Below are positions 1-6,980 of a DNA stretch of 39,214 bases, one piece after another. Both the position numbers and the translations under genes were made by a program. The notes under the pieces were generated by a model. The model searched no databases. It saw nothing but the letters and a program-made list of their open reading frames with translations, and was not told the origin of the DNA. The stretch's first letter is position 1, and each line of letters starts with the position of its first letter. The stretch lies in assembly GCA_964469815.1 (NCBI GenBank), contig CAYXZC010000012.1, positions 1 through 39,214 of the forward strand, written 5' to 3'. The DNA is from MGBC163016 sp964469815 (GTDB lineage Bacteria; Actinomycetota; Coriobacteriia; Coriobacteriales; Eggerthellaceae).

Positions 1-151
1 AGTCCATGGTAGCGGCGCCGTCGTGCACCTCGCCGATCTTGTGGGTCTTGCCCGTATAGTAGAGGATGCGCTCGGTGGTAGTGGTCTTGCCGGCATCGAT
101 GTGAGCCATGATGCCGAAATTACGTGTATCTTTTAGATCGAGTTTAGCCAT
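1..151 (-). CDS. fusA: Elongation factor G, N-terminal fragment
   Basis: The first 50 codons of translation elongation factor G, the ribosomal translocase GTPase; the gene runs off the left edge. The start is the ATG read at 151-149. The translation begins MAKLDLKDTRNFGIMAHID and contains the G1 P-loop (AHIDAGKTTTTERIL) and the conserved YYTGKTHKIGEVHDG segment. It starts 11 bases after the rpsG stop with an AGGT-type ribosome site between them, so it is the third gene of the rpsL-rpsG-fusA str operon. Only the N-terminal part of the G domain is visible. Confidence 0.97.
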   Translation of the reverse strand, partial: MAKLDLKDTRNFGIMAHIDAGKTTTTERILYYTGKTHKIGEVHDGAATMD

Positions 152-162
152 TTCTACCTGCC

Positions 163-633
163 TTAGAAGCGATAGTGCGAGAAGGCTCTGTTAGCCTCGG
201 CCATCTTATACATATCTTCGCGCTTCTTGACGGCGTTGCCGGTGTTCTCAGATGCTTCCATGATCTCTGTAGCAAGGCGCTCTGCCATGGTGTGCTCGCG
301 ACGAGTACGCGAGTAATCCACGATCCAACGGATCGCAAGGGTCGTAGCCCTGCGGGAGTTCACCTCCATAGGAACCTGATATGTAGCACCACCGACACGC
401 TTGGGTTTGCACTCGAGCGTCGGACGAACATTGTCCATCGCCTTCTTGAAGACGCTTAGCGGATCTTCGCCTGTTTTCTCTTCGACGATGTCAAAAGCTG
501 TGTAAACGATACGCTCTGCGAGCGATTTCTTGCCGTCCCTCATAACCTTATTGATAAGCTGGGTGACGAGACGGTTGTTGTACTTGGCATCGGGCTGGAT
601 GGCTCGACGACCTGCTGCTGCACGACGTGGCAT
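163..633 (-). CDS. rpsG: 30S ribosomal protein S7
   Basis: Ribosomal protein S7, the primary binder that nucleates the 30S head on 16S rRNA and, in bacteria, the usual autogenous repressor of the str operon. The 156-residue length is the normal family length. The sequence carries the family signature near the N-terminus (DAKYNNRLVTQLINKVMRDG) and ends in the usual HYRF. A GAGG site lies 7 bases before the ATG. It sits between rpsL and fusA on the same strand, as in most bacteria. Nothing is missing or altered. Confidence 0.98.
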   Translation of the reverse strand: MPRRAAAGRRAIQPDAKYNNRLVTQLINKVMRDGKKSLAERIVYTAFDIVEEKTGEDPLSVFKKAMDNVRPTLECKPKRVGGATYQVPMEVNSRRATTLAIRWIVDYSRTRREHTMAERLATEIMEASENTGNAVKKREDMYKMAEANRAFSHYRF

Positions 634-727
634 GCTGTTTCCTCTTTCTTCTCTGCGCGCTTCGGACCCTCGATCTTCCTGAGAGCCATTAGACCTTCCT
701 TGAGGCCCGCGCGACTTAACGATTCAC

Positions 728-1099
728 TTACTTAGGACGCTTAGCCCCATAACGGCTGCGTGCCTGCATGCGGTTGTCCACAGGTGCGCAGTCGAGCGCA
801 GCGCGGATGACCTTATAACGAACACCAGGAAGGTCCTTTACACGACCACCACGGATAAGCACCATGGAGTGCTCCTGAAGGTTGTGCCCGATCCCTGGGA
901 TGTACGCTGTGACCTCCATGCCATTGACGAGGCGGACACGGCAGACCTTACGAAGCGCAGAATTCGGCTTCTTCGGTGTTGTGGTGTACACACGCGTGCA
1001 TACACCGCGCTTTTGCGGGTTGCCCTTAAGAGCCGGAGTCTTGGATTTCTCGGCTTTCTTCTGGCGACCTTTGCGTACTAGCTGATTGATTGTAGGCAA
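728..1099 (-). CDS. rpsL: 30S ribosomal protein S12, TTG start
   Basis: Ribosomal protein S12 of the decoding centre, first gene of the str operon. The reading frame can be extended to an ATG at 1195, but that would add 32 residues unlike any S12. The protein should begin PTINQLVRKGRQ, and just before it is a TTG (1099-1097) preceded by AAAGGAAGAGC at the right spacing. I therefore place the start there, giving 123 residues, the standard length. The loops PKKPNSALRK and GGRVKDLPGVRY keep the wild-type lysines equivalent to E. coli K42 and K87, which are the common streptomycin-resistance positions. From these residues the ribosome is predicted to be streptomycin-sensitive. Confidence 0.96.
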   Translation of the reverse strand: MPTINQLVRKGRQKKAEKSKTPALKGNPQKRGVCTRVYTTTPKKPNSALRKVCRVRLVNGMEVTAYIPGIGHNLQEHSMVLIRGGRVKDLPGVRYKVIRAALDCAPVDNRMQARSRYGAKRPK

Positions 1100-1201
1100 A
1101 GCTCTTCCTTTCTTATACTGCTTGCAGATTGGTTCTTCTTGCGTGCCAACAGGCGAAACGCATGCGAGAAGAAGCGTCCCGGACATGAGACGCAAGGCGA
1201 T

Positions 1202-1230
1202 ATATTAGAGGTGTGTCCCCAGCTTGTCAA
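1202..1230 (-). promoter_or_regulatory. Promoter of the rpsL-rpsG-fusA operon
   Basis: Read on the minus strand, a perfect -35 box TTGACA (1230-1225) is followed after exactly 17 bases by the -10 box TAATAT (1207-1202). Transcription would start near 1195, giving a leader of roughly 95 bases before the TTG start of rpsL. The position just downstream of the hydrogenase terminator makes this the likely str promoter. Confidence 0.82.
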
Positions 1231-1320
1231 ACGCCACGCATCCGGGAGTATCCATATTCATCCTCGATGGTCTAAATGAGGCGTTGAAAGGAAATATGCA
1301 CGATTCCTTCATCTCCCGTA

Positions 1321-1352
1321 CAAAAAGGAACGGCCACCCGAAGGTGGCCGTT
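1321..1352 (-). terminator. Rho-independent terminator of the hydrogenase operon
   Basis: A perfect 10-bp stem (AACGGCCACC / GGTGGCCGTT) closes a CGAA loop (TTCG on the transcribed strand) and is followed, in the minus direction, by CCTTTTTG. It lies 23 bases past the cytochrome b stop codon and separates that operon from the rpsL promoter. Confidence 0.92.
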
Positions 1353-1375
1353 TCATGAAGCCTTCTGGATAAAGC

Positions 1376-2071
1376 TTAGATATCCTTGCTAGGATCGATG
1401 TCCTCGCCCACGATGTTGTGGAGCTCGGGATCATAGACAAGGCCGCCATGCTCCTTATGGAAGAACATGAGCTTGGTCGGTGCCGTACCCTCGACGTTCG
1501 CCAGATAGATATGGATGAACATGAAGATGATGAACACGAACATGAAGTAGTAGTGGATGATGCGCATCGACATAGCGCCGCCCACCAATTCAGTCGTGCC
1601 GGCAAAGCAAGCGAAATTCATGGTCGGAGCCCAAAGGCAAAGACCTGTCCAGAACATGATGCAGATCAGAAGCGGGATGAGCAGGTAAGAAAGCTTTTGC
1701 GGAACACCAAGCTTCGCTCCCAGCGGATGATCCTTCTTCAGGAACAGATAGTACTTGATCCATTGAAGAGCCTGATGGCGGTTATCCTTCTGCGGAAGCC
1801 AAGACTTGATGTCGGTATCCTGCTTGCGTGTGCCGCCCGTCGGAGACGTCTTCACGATGAAAGATGCGATGACGCGGAAAACGCAGTTCAAGAAGATGAC
1901 GAAACCGCAGAATACATGCACGCCGCGGCAGATCCCCATGATCCCGGCTATGAACGGATAGTGGATGATGAAGCCCGTAAGGATAAGAAGGATCATGCAT
2001 ACCAGATTGATCCAGTGAGTGATCACAAAGACCATCGGATGCGCTTCGCGATAATGTGCGAGATGTGCCAT
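1376..2071 (-). CDS. [NiFe]-hydrogenase cytochrome b subunit
   Basis: Membrane di-haem cytochrome b of the HyaC/HupC type, which passes electrons from the hydrogenase small subunit to the quinone pool. The 231 residues hold four to five hydrophobic helices. Candidate haem-ligand histidines are seen in HPMVFVITHW near the N-terminus, GVHVFCGF in the second helix, and the IIHYYF and FIHIYLAN segments of the last helix. It follows the large subunit directly (the large-subunit stop begins at 2072) and is followed by a strong terminator, so it closes the operon. The C-terminal 35 residues are hydrophilic and presumably cytoplasmic. Assignment rests on topology, histidines and gene order. Confidence 0.88.
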   Translation of the reverse strand: MAHLAHYREAHPMVFVITHWINLVCMILLILTGFIIHYPFIAGIMGICRGVHVFCGFVIFLNCVFRVIASFIVKTSPTGGTRKQDTDIKSWLPQKDNRHQALQWIKYYLFLKKDHPLGAKLGVPQKLSYLLIPLLICIMFWTGLCLWAPTMNFACFAGTTELVGGAMSMRIIHYYFMFVFIIFMFIHIYLANVEGTAPTKLMFFHKEHGGLVYDPELHNIVGEDIDPSKDI

Positions 2072-3745
2072 TTACTTCACCCCCCAAGGGCTGGTGACGG
2101 TCTTGAACGTCTTGCCCGTTGCAGGTTCAGTGATATGCACAGCACATGCGGTGCACGGGTCGAAGCTGTGCACTGTGCGCAAAGCATTGATCGGCATGTC
2201 GATGTCGGCAACAGGGCATCCGATGAGCGCCTGTTCCATAGGTCCATGCACACCGTCTGCATTCATCGGAGCAAGATTCCAAGTAGATGGAATGATAATC
2301 TGATAGCCATCGATATTGTTGTTGGTGATCTTCTCTGAATGATACAGAGCGCCACGTGGAGCCTCCCAGAAACCGGTTCCCTCTCCTGTTTCTGTAACAG
2401 GAGTGCGGAAGTACTCGGAATCGCCACCCTTTATGGCCTCCATGAGCTCGAGAGTCCACTCTTTCATGAGACCTGCGATGTAGAGGGTCTCGATCTGGCG
2501 GCTGCCGGTACGTCCGAGCGTATTCTGAAGAACCTCGAGCTGGCCGGGCTTGGCACCAAGAGCCACGAGCATGGCATCAACCTGCTCGACGATGAACGGA
2601 ACACCGCGCTTGTATGCAGCAAGGATACGGGCGAAACCGCCGGCCTCCATAGGCTTGCCGTCATAGGCCGGGCACTTCACCCAGCTGTAGCGATCCTCGA
2701 CATCGTACTCGGTGAAGTCGGGCTCGGTAACGAAGTAAGGTGATGTGTAGGTGTCATCACCCTTATACCAGGAGTGACCCATGTACTCGGTGATGAGGTC
2801 TTCCTGCACGTTCGAGACGTTGAGCTTCTCATCGAGAACGCCCATCGGCAGATAGCGGTTGATCATCTGCTCGATGTAATCGCCACCATAAGGCCATTCC
2901 GGTCCCTCGAAGACGCCCCAAGCGATGTAGCGGCCGCAGCCCTTGCCGAACTCGAGCACGTTTCCGTAGAACTGCGCCAAGGCAAGAGTGTCAGGGATCA
3001 TGGTGGTGGCGACCCAGTCATAGATCTCGTTCACCATAGCCCAAAGGTCATCGAGCTTCGACTCGGTAGGCACGAATGCGGTGCCTCCGGGAACGACGGT
3101 CATTACATGCGGCATCTTGCCGCCGATGAGAGCTGCAACCTCGGATGCGCGAGCCTGCATCTTCAAAGCCTCGAGATAGTGAGCCGTGCAGATGAGGTTG
3201 AGCTCAGGAGGAAGCTTGTAGCCCTCTCCGTCGTCGCACTCGAACCAGTTGCCCGAGAAGATGGACAGCTGCCCGTTGGCTGCAAAGCGCTCCAGCTTCT
3301 CCTTTAGAAGGATGAAGTCGGTATCCATGGATGTGCCGGCCTCGCGAGCCAGAGCGTATGTATCCGCGATATCGGCATTCAAGGAGTCCAGCGGATTGAC
3401 GTAGTCGAGCGCACAGAGGTTGTAGAACCAAAGGATATGGGAATGCAGGAACTGAGCGCCCTCGATGAGGTTCCTCACGAGACGCGCATTGTTCGAGATG
3501 GTGATGCCATATGCCTTTTCAGCAGCTATGGAAGATGCATGCGTATGGGATACAGGGCAAACACCGCAGATGCGTTGGACGATCTGCGCAGCGTCCTGGG
3601 GCGTGCGATTCTGCACGACAAGCTCCATACCGCGGAAGCAACCGCCCGATACCCAAGCATCGGTCACCACTCCCTGCTCAACTTCCATCTCTACACGAAG
3701 GTGACCCTCGATACGTGTGATTGGATCGATAACAGAACGTGTCAT
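2072..3745 (-). CDS. [NiFe]-hydrogenase large (catalytic) subunit
   Basis: Catalytic subunit carrying the NiFe(CN)2CO site. The N-terminal metal motif is RICGVCPVSHTHAS (Cys60, Cys63) and the C-terminal one is DPCTACAVH (Cys531, Cys534, His537), so all four nickel-binding cysteines are present. Twenty residues follow His537; this is the peptide that a HyaD/HybD-type maturation protease should remove, and no such protease or hyp gene is in the window. The start ATG overlaps the small-subunit stop by one base (TAATG), implying translational coupling. The arrangement small subunit, large subunit, cytochrome b is that of group 1 respiratory uptake hydrogenases. The likely subgroup is the Coriobacteria-type group 1i, which is an inference from the host. 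Confidence 0.95.
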   Translation of the reverse strand: MTRSVIDPITRIEGHLRVEMEVEQGVVTDAWVSGGCFRGMELVVQNRTPQDAAQIVQRICGVCPVSHTHASSIAAEKAYGITISNNARLVRNLIEGAQFLHSHILWFYNLCALDYVNPLDSLNADIADTYALAREAGTSMDTDFILLKEKLERFAANGQLSIFSGNWFECDDGEGYKLPPELNLICTAHYLEALKMQARASEVAALIGGKMPHVMTVVPGGTAFVPTESKLDDLWAMVNEIYDWVATTMIPDTLALAQFYGNVLEFGKGCGRYIAWGVFEGPEWPYGGDYIEQMINRYLPMGVLDEKLNVSNVQEDLITEYMGHSWYKGDDTYTSPYFVTEPDFTEYDVEDRYSWVKCPAYDGKPMEAGGFARILAAYKRGVPFIVEQVDAMLVALGAKPGQLEVLQNTLGRTGSRQIETLYIAGLMKEWTLELMEAIKGGDSEYFRTPVTETGEGTGFWEAPRGALYHSEKITNNNIDGYQIIIPSTWNLAPMNADGVHGPMEQALIGCPVADIDMPINALRTVHSFDPCTACAVHITEPATGKTFKTVTSPWGVK

Positions 3746-5067
3746 TATTCAGTGCCACCTCCTACTTCTTGCTCATAGTCCTCAACAACGATATCTTCTG
3801 CCTTGACAGGATACATCGTGTTCTCTTCGGTGAGCTCAGCGGAAAGAACCGGACCGCCGGTCTCAGGGTTGGCATATGTTCCGATGGACTCGTTCGGATG
3901 CTCCTTATCCCATTTACGGATAGGCTCGAACGGTGCGCCACCATCCATACGCCCTGTTGCTTTCATGCCGAAGCCATGTATAACAAGGGCAAGCGCCACA
4001 ACGCCGGTGATGATCCATGCTGCAGGCTCGGGCTGGAACTTGAAGCTTCCGATGCTAAGATCGCGGAAGCGCTTGTAGAACGGAGTGTTGACCTCCACCC
4101 AGTTATCACCTGGGTTGTTCGGATTGGCTTCGCAGCAACCGATGCATGGAGAACCTGCCTGCACGCACCAGGAGCGACGATTGTTCCACATAGTGATACC
4201 GCAAAGCGCCTTCGTCTGAGGCCCGCGGCAACCCAGCGGATACAGGCAATAGCCCTTCGCCTCTTCCTCTGAGCCGAACTCATAGACGAATTCGCCGTTC
4301 TCGAAATGCCCACGACGCTCGCAATTGTCATGAATCGTCTGATCGAACAGCGCAGCAGGCTCATTGAAGCTGTTGAGCTTGATCAAGCCCGGATCCTTCA
4401 TCATGACGACGTCAACGAGAACGCTCATGATCCATTCCGGATTGACAGGACAACCTGGGATGTTGATGACAGGAGTGTCGATGCCCTCCTTTTTCAGGCA
4501 CTGCTGCACTCCGATGGCTCCGGACGGATTGGGCGCTGCCGCCATCCATCCACCGTTGACGGCACAAGAGCCGACTGCGACTACAGCGTTCGCGCCTTCG
4601 GCAGCGTGGATGAGCGATTCGATGCCCGTCTCTCCGGCTGCACGCAAAGCTTCGCCGCCCCAGTTTTCAAGAACCGCACCCTCATATATGAGGATATAGT
4701 TCCCTGCGGCAATGGTCTGTGCCTTTGCCTCCTCGACTGAATAGCCTGCAGCTGCCGACAGCGTCTCGGAATAGTTGAGCGAGATGATGTCGAGAACCAC
4801 AGATGCAACATCAGGAGTCTCGATCTGAGCGAAGGATTCTGTACAGCCGGTGCAAGAAGCTCCCTCGATCCAGATGACCGGATAGAGATCTCCTGAAGTA
4901 GCACCGATTACAGACTCTTCGATCGCCTCGGCTATCCGTGGAATAGCGAGCTGTGACAGTTCAGCCGCTGCGGCAACTCCCGCGCAAAGCTTCATGAAGC
5001 TACGACGTGTCACGCCACGCGATTCCAGAATGTTCTCGGCATTCATGATCGTGGCCTGATCTTCCAT
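3745..5067 (-). CDS. [NiFe]-hydrogenase small (Fe-S) subunit with Tat signal
   Basis: Electron-transfer subunit, exported folded together with the large subunit. A twin-arginine motif (TRRSFMK, Arg21-Arg22) and hydrophobic stretch form the Tat signal. The proximal cluster begins Cys72-x2-Cys75 (SCTGCTES) with GSCA and GCPVNP following; further cysteines in CLYPLGCRGP and SPCIGCC serve the distal and medial clusters. The position between the first two cysteines is Gly, so the extra cysteine of oxygen-tolerant enzymes is absent and the enzyme is predicted to be oxygen-sensitive. A C-terminal anchor helix lies at about residues 349-368. Unusually, about 72 charged residues follow it, much longer than in typical homologues. 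A GAGGGGG ribosome site lies 7 bases before the ATG. Confidence 0.95.
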   Translation of the reverse strand: MEDQATIMNAENILESRGVTRRSFMKLCAGVAAAAELSQLAIPRIAEAIEESVIGATSGDLYPVIWIEGASCTGCTESFAQIETPDVASVVLDIISLNYSETLSAAAGYSVEEAKAQTIAAGNYILIYEGAVLENWGGEALRAAGETGIESLIHAAEGANAVVAVGSCAVNGGWMAAAPNPSGAIGVQQCLKKEGIDTPVINIPGCPVNPEWIMSVLVDVVMMKDPGLIKLNSFNEPAALFDQTIHDNCERRGHFENGEFVYEFGSEEEAKGYCLYPLGCRGPQTKALCGITMWNNRRSWCVQAGSPCIGCCEANPNNPGDNWVEVNTPFYKRFRDLSIGSFKFQPEPAAWIITGVVALALVIHGFGMKATGRMDGGAPFEPIRKWDKEHPNESIGTYANPETGGPVLSAELTEENTMYPVKAEDIVVEDYEQEVGGGTE

Positions 5068-5108
5068 GTGTACACCCCCTCTAGGTGTCCTCGTAATTTA
5101 CAAACAGA

Positions 5109-5124
5109 AACATTTTGCAATGTT
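5109..5124. promoter_or_regulatory. Small palindrome in the hydrogenase leader
   Basis: AACATT-TTGC-AATGTT is a perfect inverted repeat with 6-bp arms. Its arms are the same hexamer that ends the larger palindrome at 5186-5215, so four AATGTT/AACATT half-sites occur within 107 bases. This could be a second binding site of the same regulator. Alternatively, it is chance in AT-rich DNA. Confidence 0.35.
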
Positions 5125-5164
5125 GAAGCACACATCATTGCCAGAGCCCTGAAAAAAGACTTCA

Positions 5165-5215
5165 ATATTATGTAAGTGGTTTGAAAATGTTACAGATCAT
5201 CGAGCATGTAACATT
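5165..5215 (-). promoter_or_regulatory. Candidate hydrogenase promoter with 30-bp palindromic operator
   Basis: AATGTTACA (5186-5194) and TGTAACATT (5207-5215) are perfect 9-bp inverted arms separated by 12 bases. On the minus strand the distal arm contains GTAACA, a 4/6 match to a -35 box. It is followed after 17 bases by TAATAT (5170-5165), a good -10 box, and the start codon lies about 90 bases beyond the predicted start site. The palindrome centre falls near -42, the place where activators of the CRP/FNR type contact RNA polymerase. The sequence is not a canonical FNR or CRP site, so the regulator is unknown. Confidence 0.5.
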
Positions 5216-5269
5216 GCTCGTGGCATCCAAAAGGTGAAGACCCGGATCGGTATCCTAGCCGATCGAAGC

Positions 5270-6121
5270 TCAAAGGACAGGATAGCTCCCCAGCACCTTG
5301 ACCTCGCGCAGCTTCAGCCTAAGGCAGGAAAGCGCTGTTTGAACATTCACATCGCTCTCGCGTCCTTCGAATTCAATGAAGAACATATAATCGCCGAGCT
5401 GCTGCTTCATGGGGCGCGACTGGATCATGGATAGGTTTATGTTGGCATAAGCGAACTCAGATAGGATCATATTCAAAGTGCCAGCACGATCCATCTGCAT
5501 GAAAAGGGCAAGCGTTGTTTTGTACTTGTCGCCCTTGAGATCGCTCGCCATCCCATGTCGGCCAATGAGCGCGAAGGCTGTTTGGTTTCCCAGATGATCC
5601 TCTATATCCCTTACGGCGACATCGCAACCATGCAGCTGCGCTGCGAATTCGTTGGCGATACCGGCAATGGCAGGATCGCTCGCAGCCAGGCGTGCGCTTT
5701 CAGCCGTCGAGGATGTGATCATGGTCTCCCTTCCCGGAAGGCGTTCTGTCAGAAACCTTCGGCATTGTGCCAGGCCTTGCGAATGGGATGCGACCTTGCG
5801 AACCTCATCGAGGCTCGCACCGGGTGCTGTGAGAAGGCAATGGTTGATGTCGACCACATGCTCTGCGAGTATCACAGCAGATGAGCGGAAGGCGAAATTA
5901 TCCAAAGTGGCGGTCACAGGGCCTTCGAGGGAGTTCTCCTTGCCGACCACCCCATAGGCCGCCCGCCCTCTATCGACCGCATCGAAAACATCGTCGAATG
6001 ACACGCATTCGAGAAGGTCTGGGTCATCGATACCCAATTCACCTGCGAAGAACAGTGCGGCTTCATGCGTGTACGTTCCCACCGGCCCTAAGAAAGCTAT
6101 GGTGCTATCGATGTTCGACAT
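5270..6121 (-). CDS. pheA: Prephenate dehydratase with altered TRF motif
   Basis: Converts prephenate to phenylpyruvate in phenylalanine synthesis. The N-terminal catalytic domain shows FLGPVGTYTHEAA (residues 10-22) and KENSLEGPVTATLD (61-74). The C-terminal ACT domain (from about 200) binds phenylalanine; its usual ESRP is QSRP here. The frame opens at 6154, but the internal ATG at 6121 has GGGGAG at proper spacing and its protein begins directly before the conserved fold, so I use it (283 residues). The highly conserved Thr-Arg-Phe of the active site reads Thr181-Ala182-Phe183: the arginine is lost. The other motifs look intact. A weak GATCGG/CCGATC hairpin lies after the stop at about 5245-5264, without a T run. 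Confidence 0.88.
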   Translation of the reverse strand: MSNIDSTIAFLGPVGTYTHEAALFFAGELGIDDPDLLECVSFDDVFDAVDRGRAAYGVVGKENSLEGPVTATLDNFAFRSSAVILAEHVVDINHCLLTAPGASLDEVRKVASHSQGLAQCRRFLTERLPGRETMITSSTAESARLAASDPAIAGIANEFAAQLHGCDVAVRDIEDHLGNQTAFALIGRHGMASDLKGDKYKTTLALFMQMDRAGTLNMILSEFAYANINLSMIQSRPMKQQLGDYMFFIEFEGRESDVNVQTALSCLRLKLREVKVLGSYPVL

Positions 6122-6280
6122 CTCATCTCCCCAAACGGTATCCGAATATTGCATAGGTGAATCATTCTACCCCATCGATCAAAGACCAACGGCAAAAGAC
6201 GGTGGCGAAGGCAGGTATAAGAAGACGGACACGATACGCATCGCCTCTCGCGCCTTCAGCGCACCTTGCGCTCTTGTGGT

Positions 6281-6859
6281 CTAGAACGAGAGCACACCCA
6301 GATGCTCGAGCAGTATCTTTAGCCCTATCAGCACGAGCACGATCCCTCCGATGATGGTGGCGCCACGCTCGAAACGCGATCCGAAAGCATGGCCTATCCA
6401 CACACCGACTATGCTCAAGGCGAATGTGGTGATCCCGATGATGCATGCTGCAACTGCGATGTTCACGCCAAGGAATGCGAAGGATATGCCCACAGCCAAC
6501 GCATCTATGCTGGTCGCAATTGCTAGCATGAGAAGCTCTTTCAGATCGATCCGCGATGGCTCAGCCTCACAATCGACCTCATCATCCTCATGAAGGCCAT
6601 CCCAGATCATCTTGCCACCGATGAATGCGAGCAAGATGAAAGCCACCCAATGGTCGATCGGCTCGATCAGGGATGCGAATGCAGAGCCCAAAGCCCATCC
6701 GATAACGGGCATCAAGGCTTGGAACGCACCGAAGAAGAGCGCTATCACCAAGGCGTAGAGCCATCTAACGCGTTTCATGCAAAGGCCCTTGCAGACCGAA
6801 ACGGCGAACGCATCCATCGAAAGGCCTACAGCCACTATGAATATCTCAACAAATCCCAT
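6281..6859 (-). CDS. mntP: MntP-type manganese efflux pump
   Basis: Six-helix inner-membrane exporter of the MntP (YebN, DUF204) family, which protects against excess manganese. The 192 residues form two homologous halves, each with the family's conserved acidic motif: GLSMDAFAVS near residue 15 and ATSIDALAVG near residue 115. The charged loop between them (LHEDDEVDCEAEPSRID) is typical. The yybP-ykoY manganese riboswitch that often precedes this gene cannot fit here, because only about 40 bases separate the ATG from the upstream terminator. The ribosome site is weak. The family assignment is firm; the substrate follows from the family. Confidence 0.9.
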   Translation of the reverse strand: MGFVEIFIVAVGLSMDAFAVSVCKGLCMKRVRWLYALVIALFFGAFQALMPVIGWALGSAFASLIEPIDHWVAFILLAFIGGKMIWDGLHEDDEVDCEAEPSRIDLKELLMLAIATSIDALAVGISFAFLGVNIAVAACIIGITTFALSIVGVWIGHAFGSRFERGATIIGGIVLVLIGLKILLEHLGVLSF

Positions 6860-6900
6860 CGTTCGAAGATCCGATCATCCGCGCAGATCACCCATGCTAG

Positions 6901-6938
6901 ATATAAACGTCGGGGTGCCCGAAAGAGGACATCCCGAC
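6901..6938 (-). terminator. Terminator after the AAA-like gene
   Basis: On the minus strand GTCGGGATGTCC pairs with GGGCACCCCGAC (12 positions, one A-C mismatch and one G-U pair) around a TCTTTC loop, followed by GTTTATAT. It lies 43 bases past the stop of the 6981-8639 gene and just ahead of mntP. Confidence 0.75.
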
Positions 6939-6980
6939 GACTCGACCTGAATATGATAGACGATTGATGGTTGAAGCGGA

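Noticed and set aside
1418..2338. A 306-codon plus-strand open frame opposite the hydrogenase genes
   Set aside because: It is antisense to two well-supported subunits, has no domain-like sequence and follows the codon pattern of the opposite strand.
6140..6280. AGCGCA-CCT-TGCGCT hairpin after mntP as a terminator
   Set aside because: The stem is short, the loop is three bases and there is no T run on either strand.
6860..6900. yybP-ykoY manganese riboswitch upstream of mntP
   Set aside because: Only about 40 bases are available between the preceding terminator and the start codon, too short for the element.
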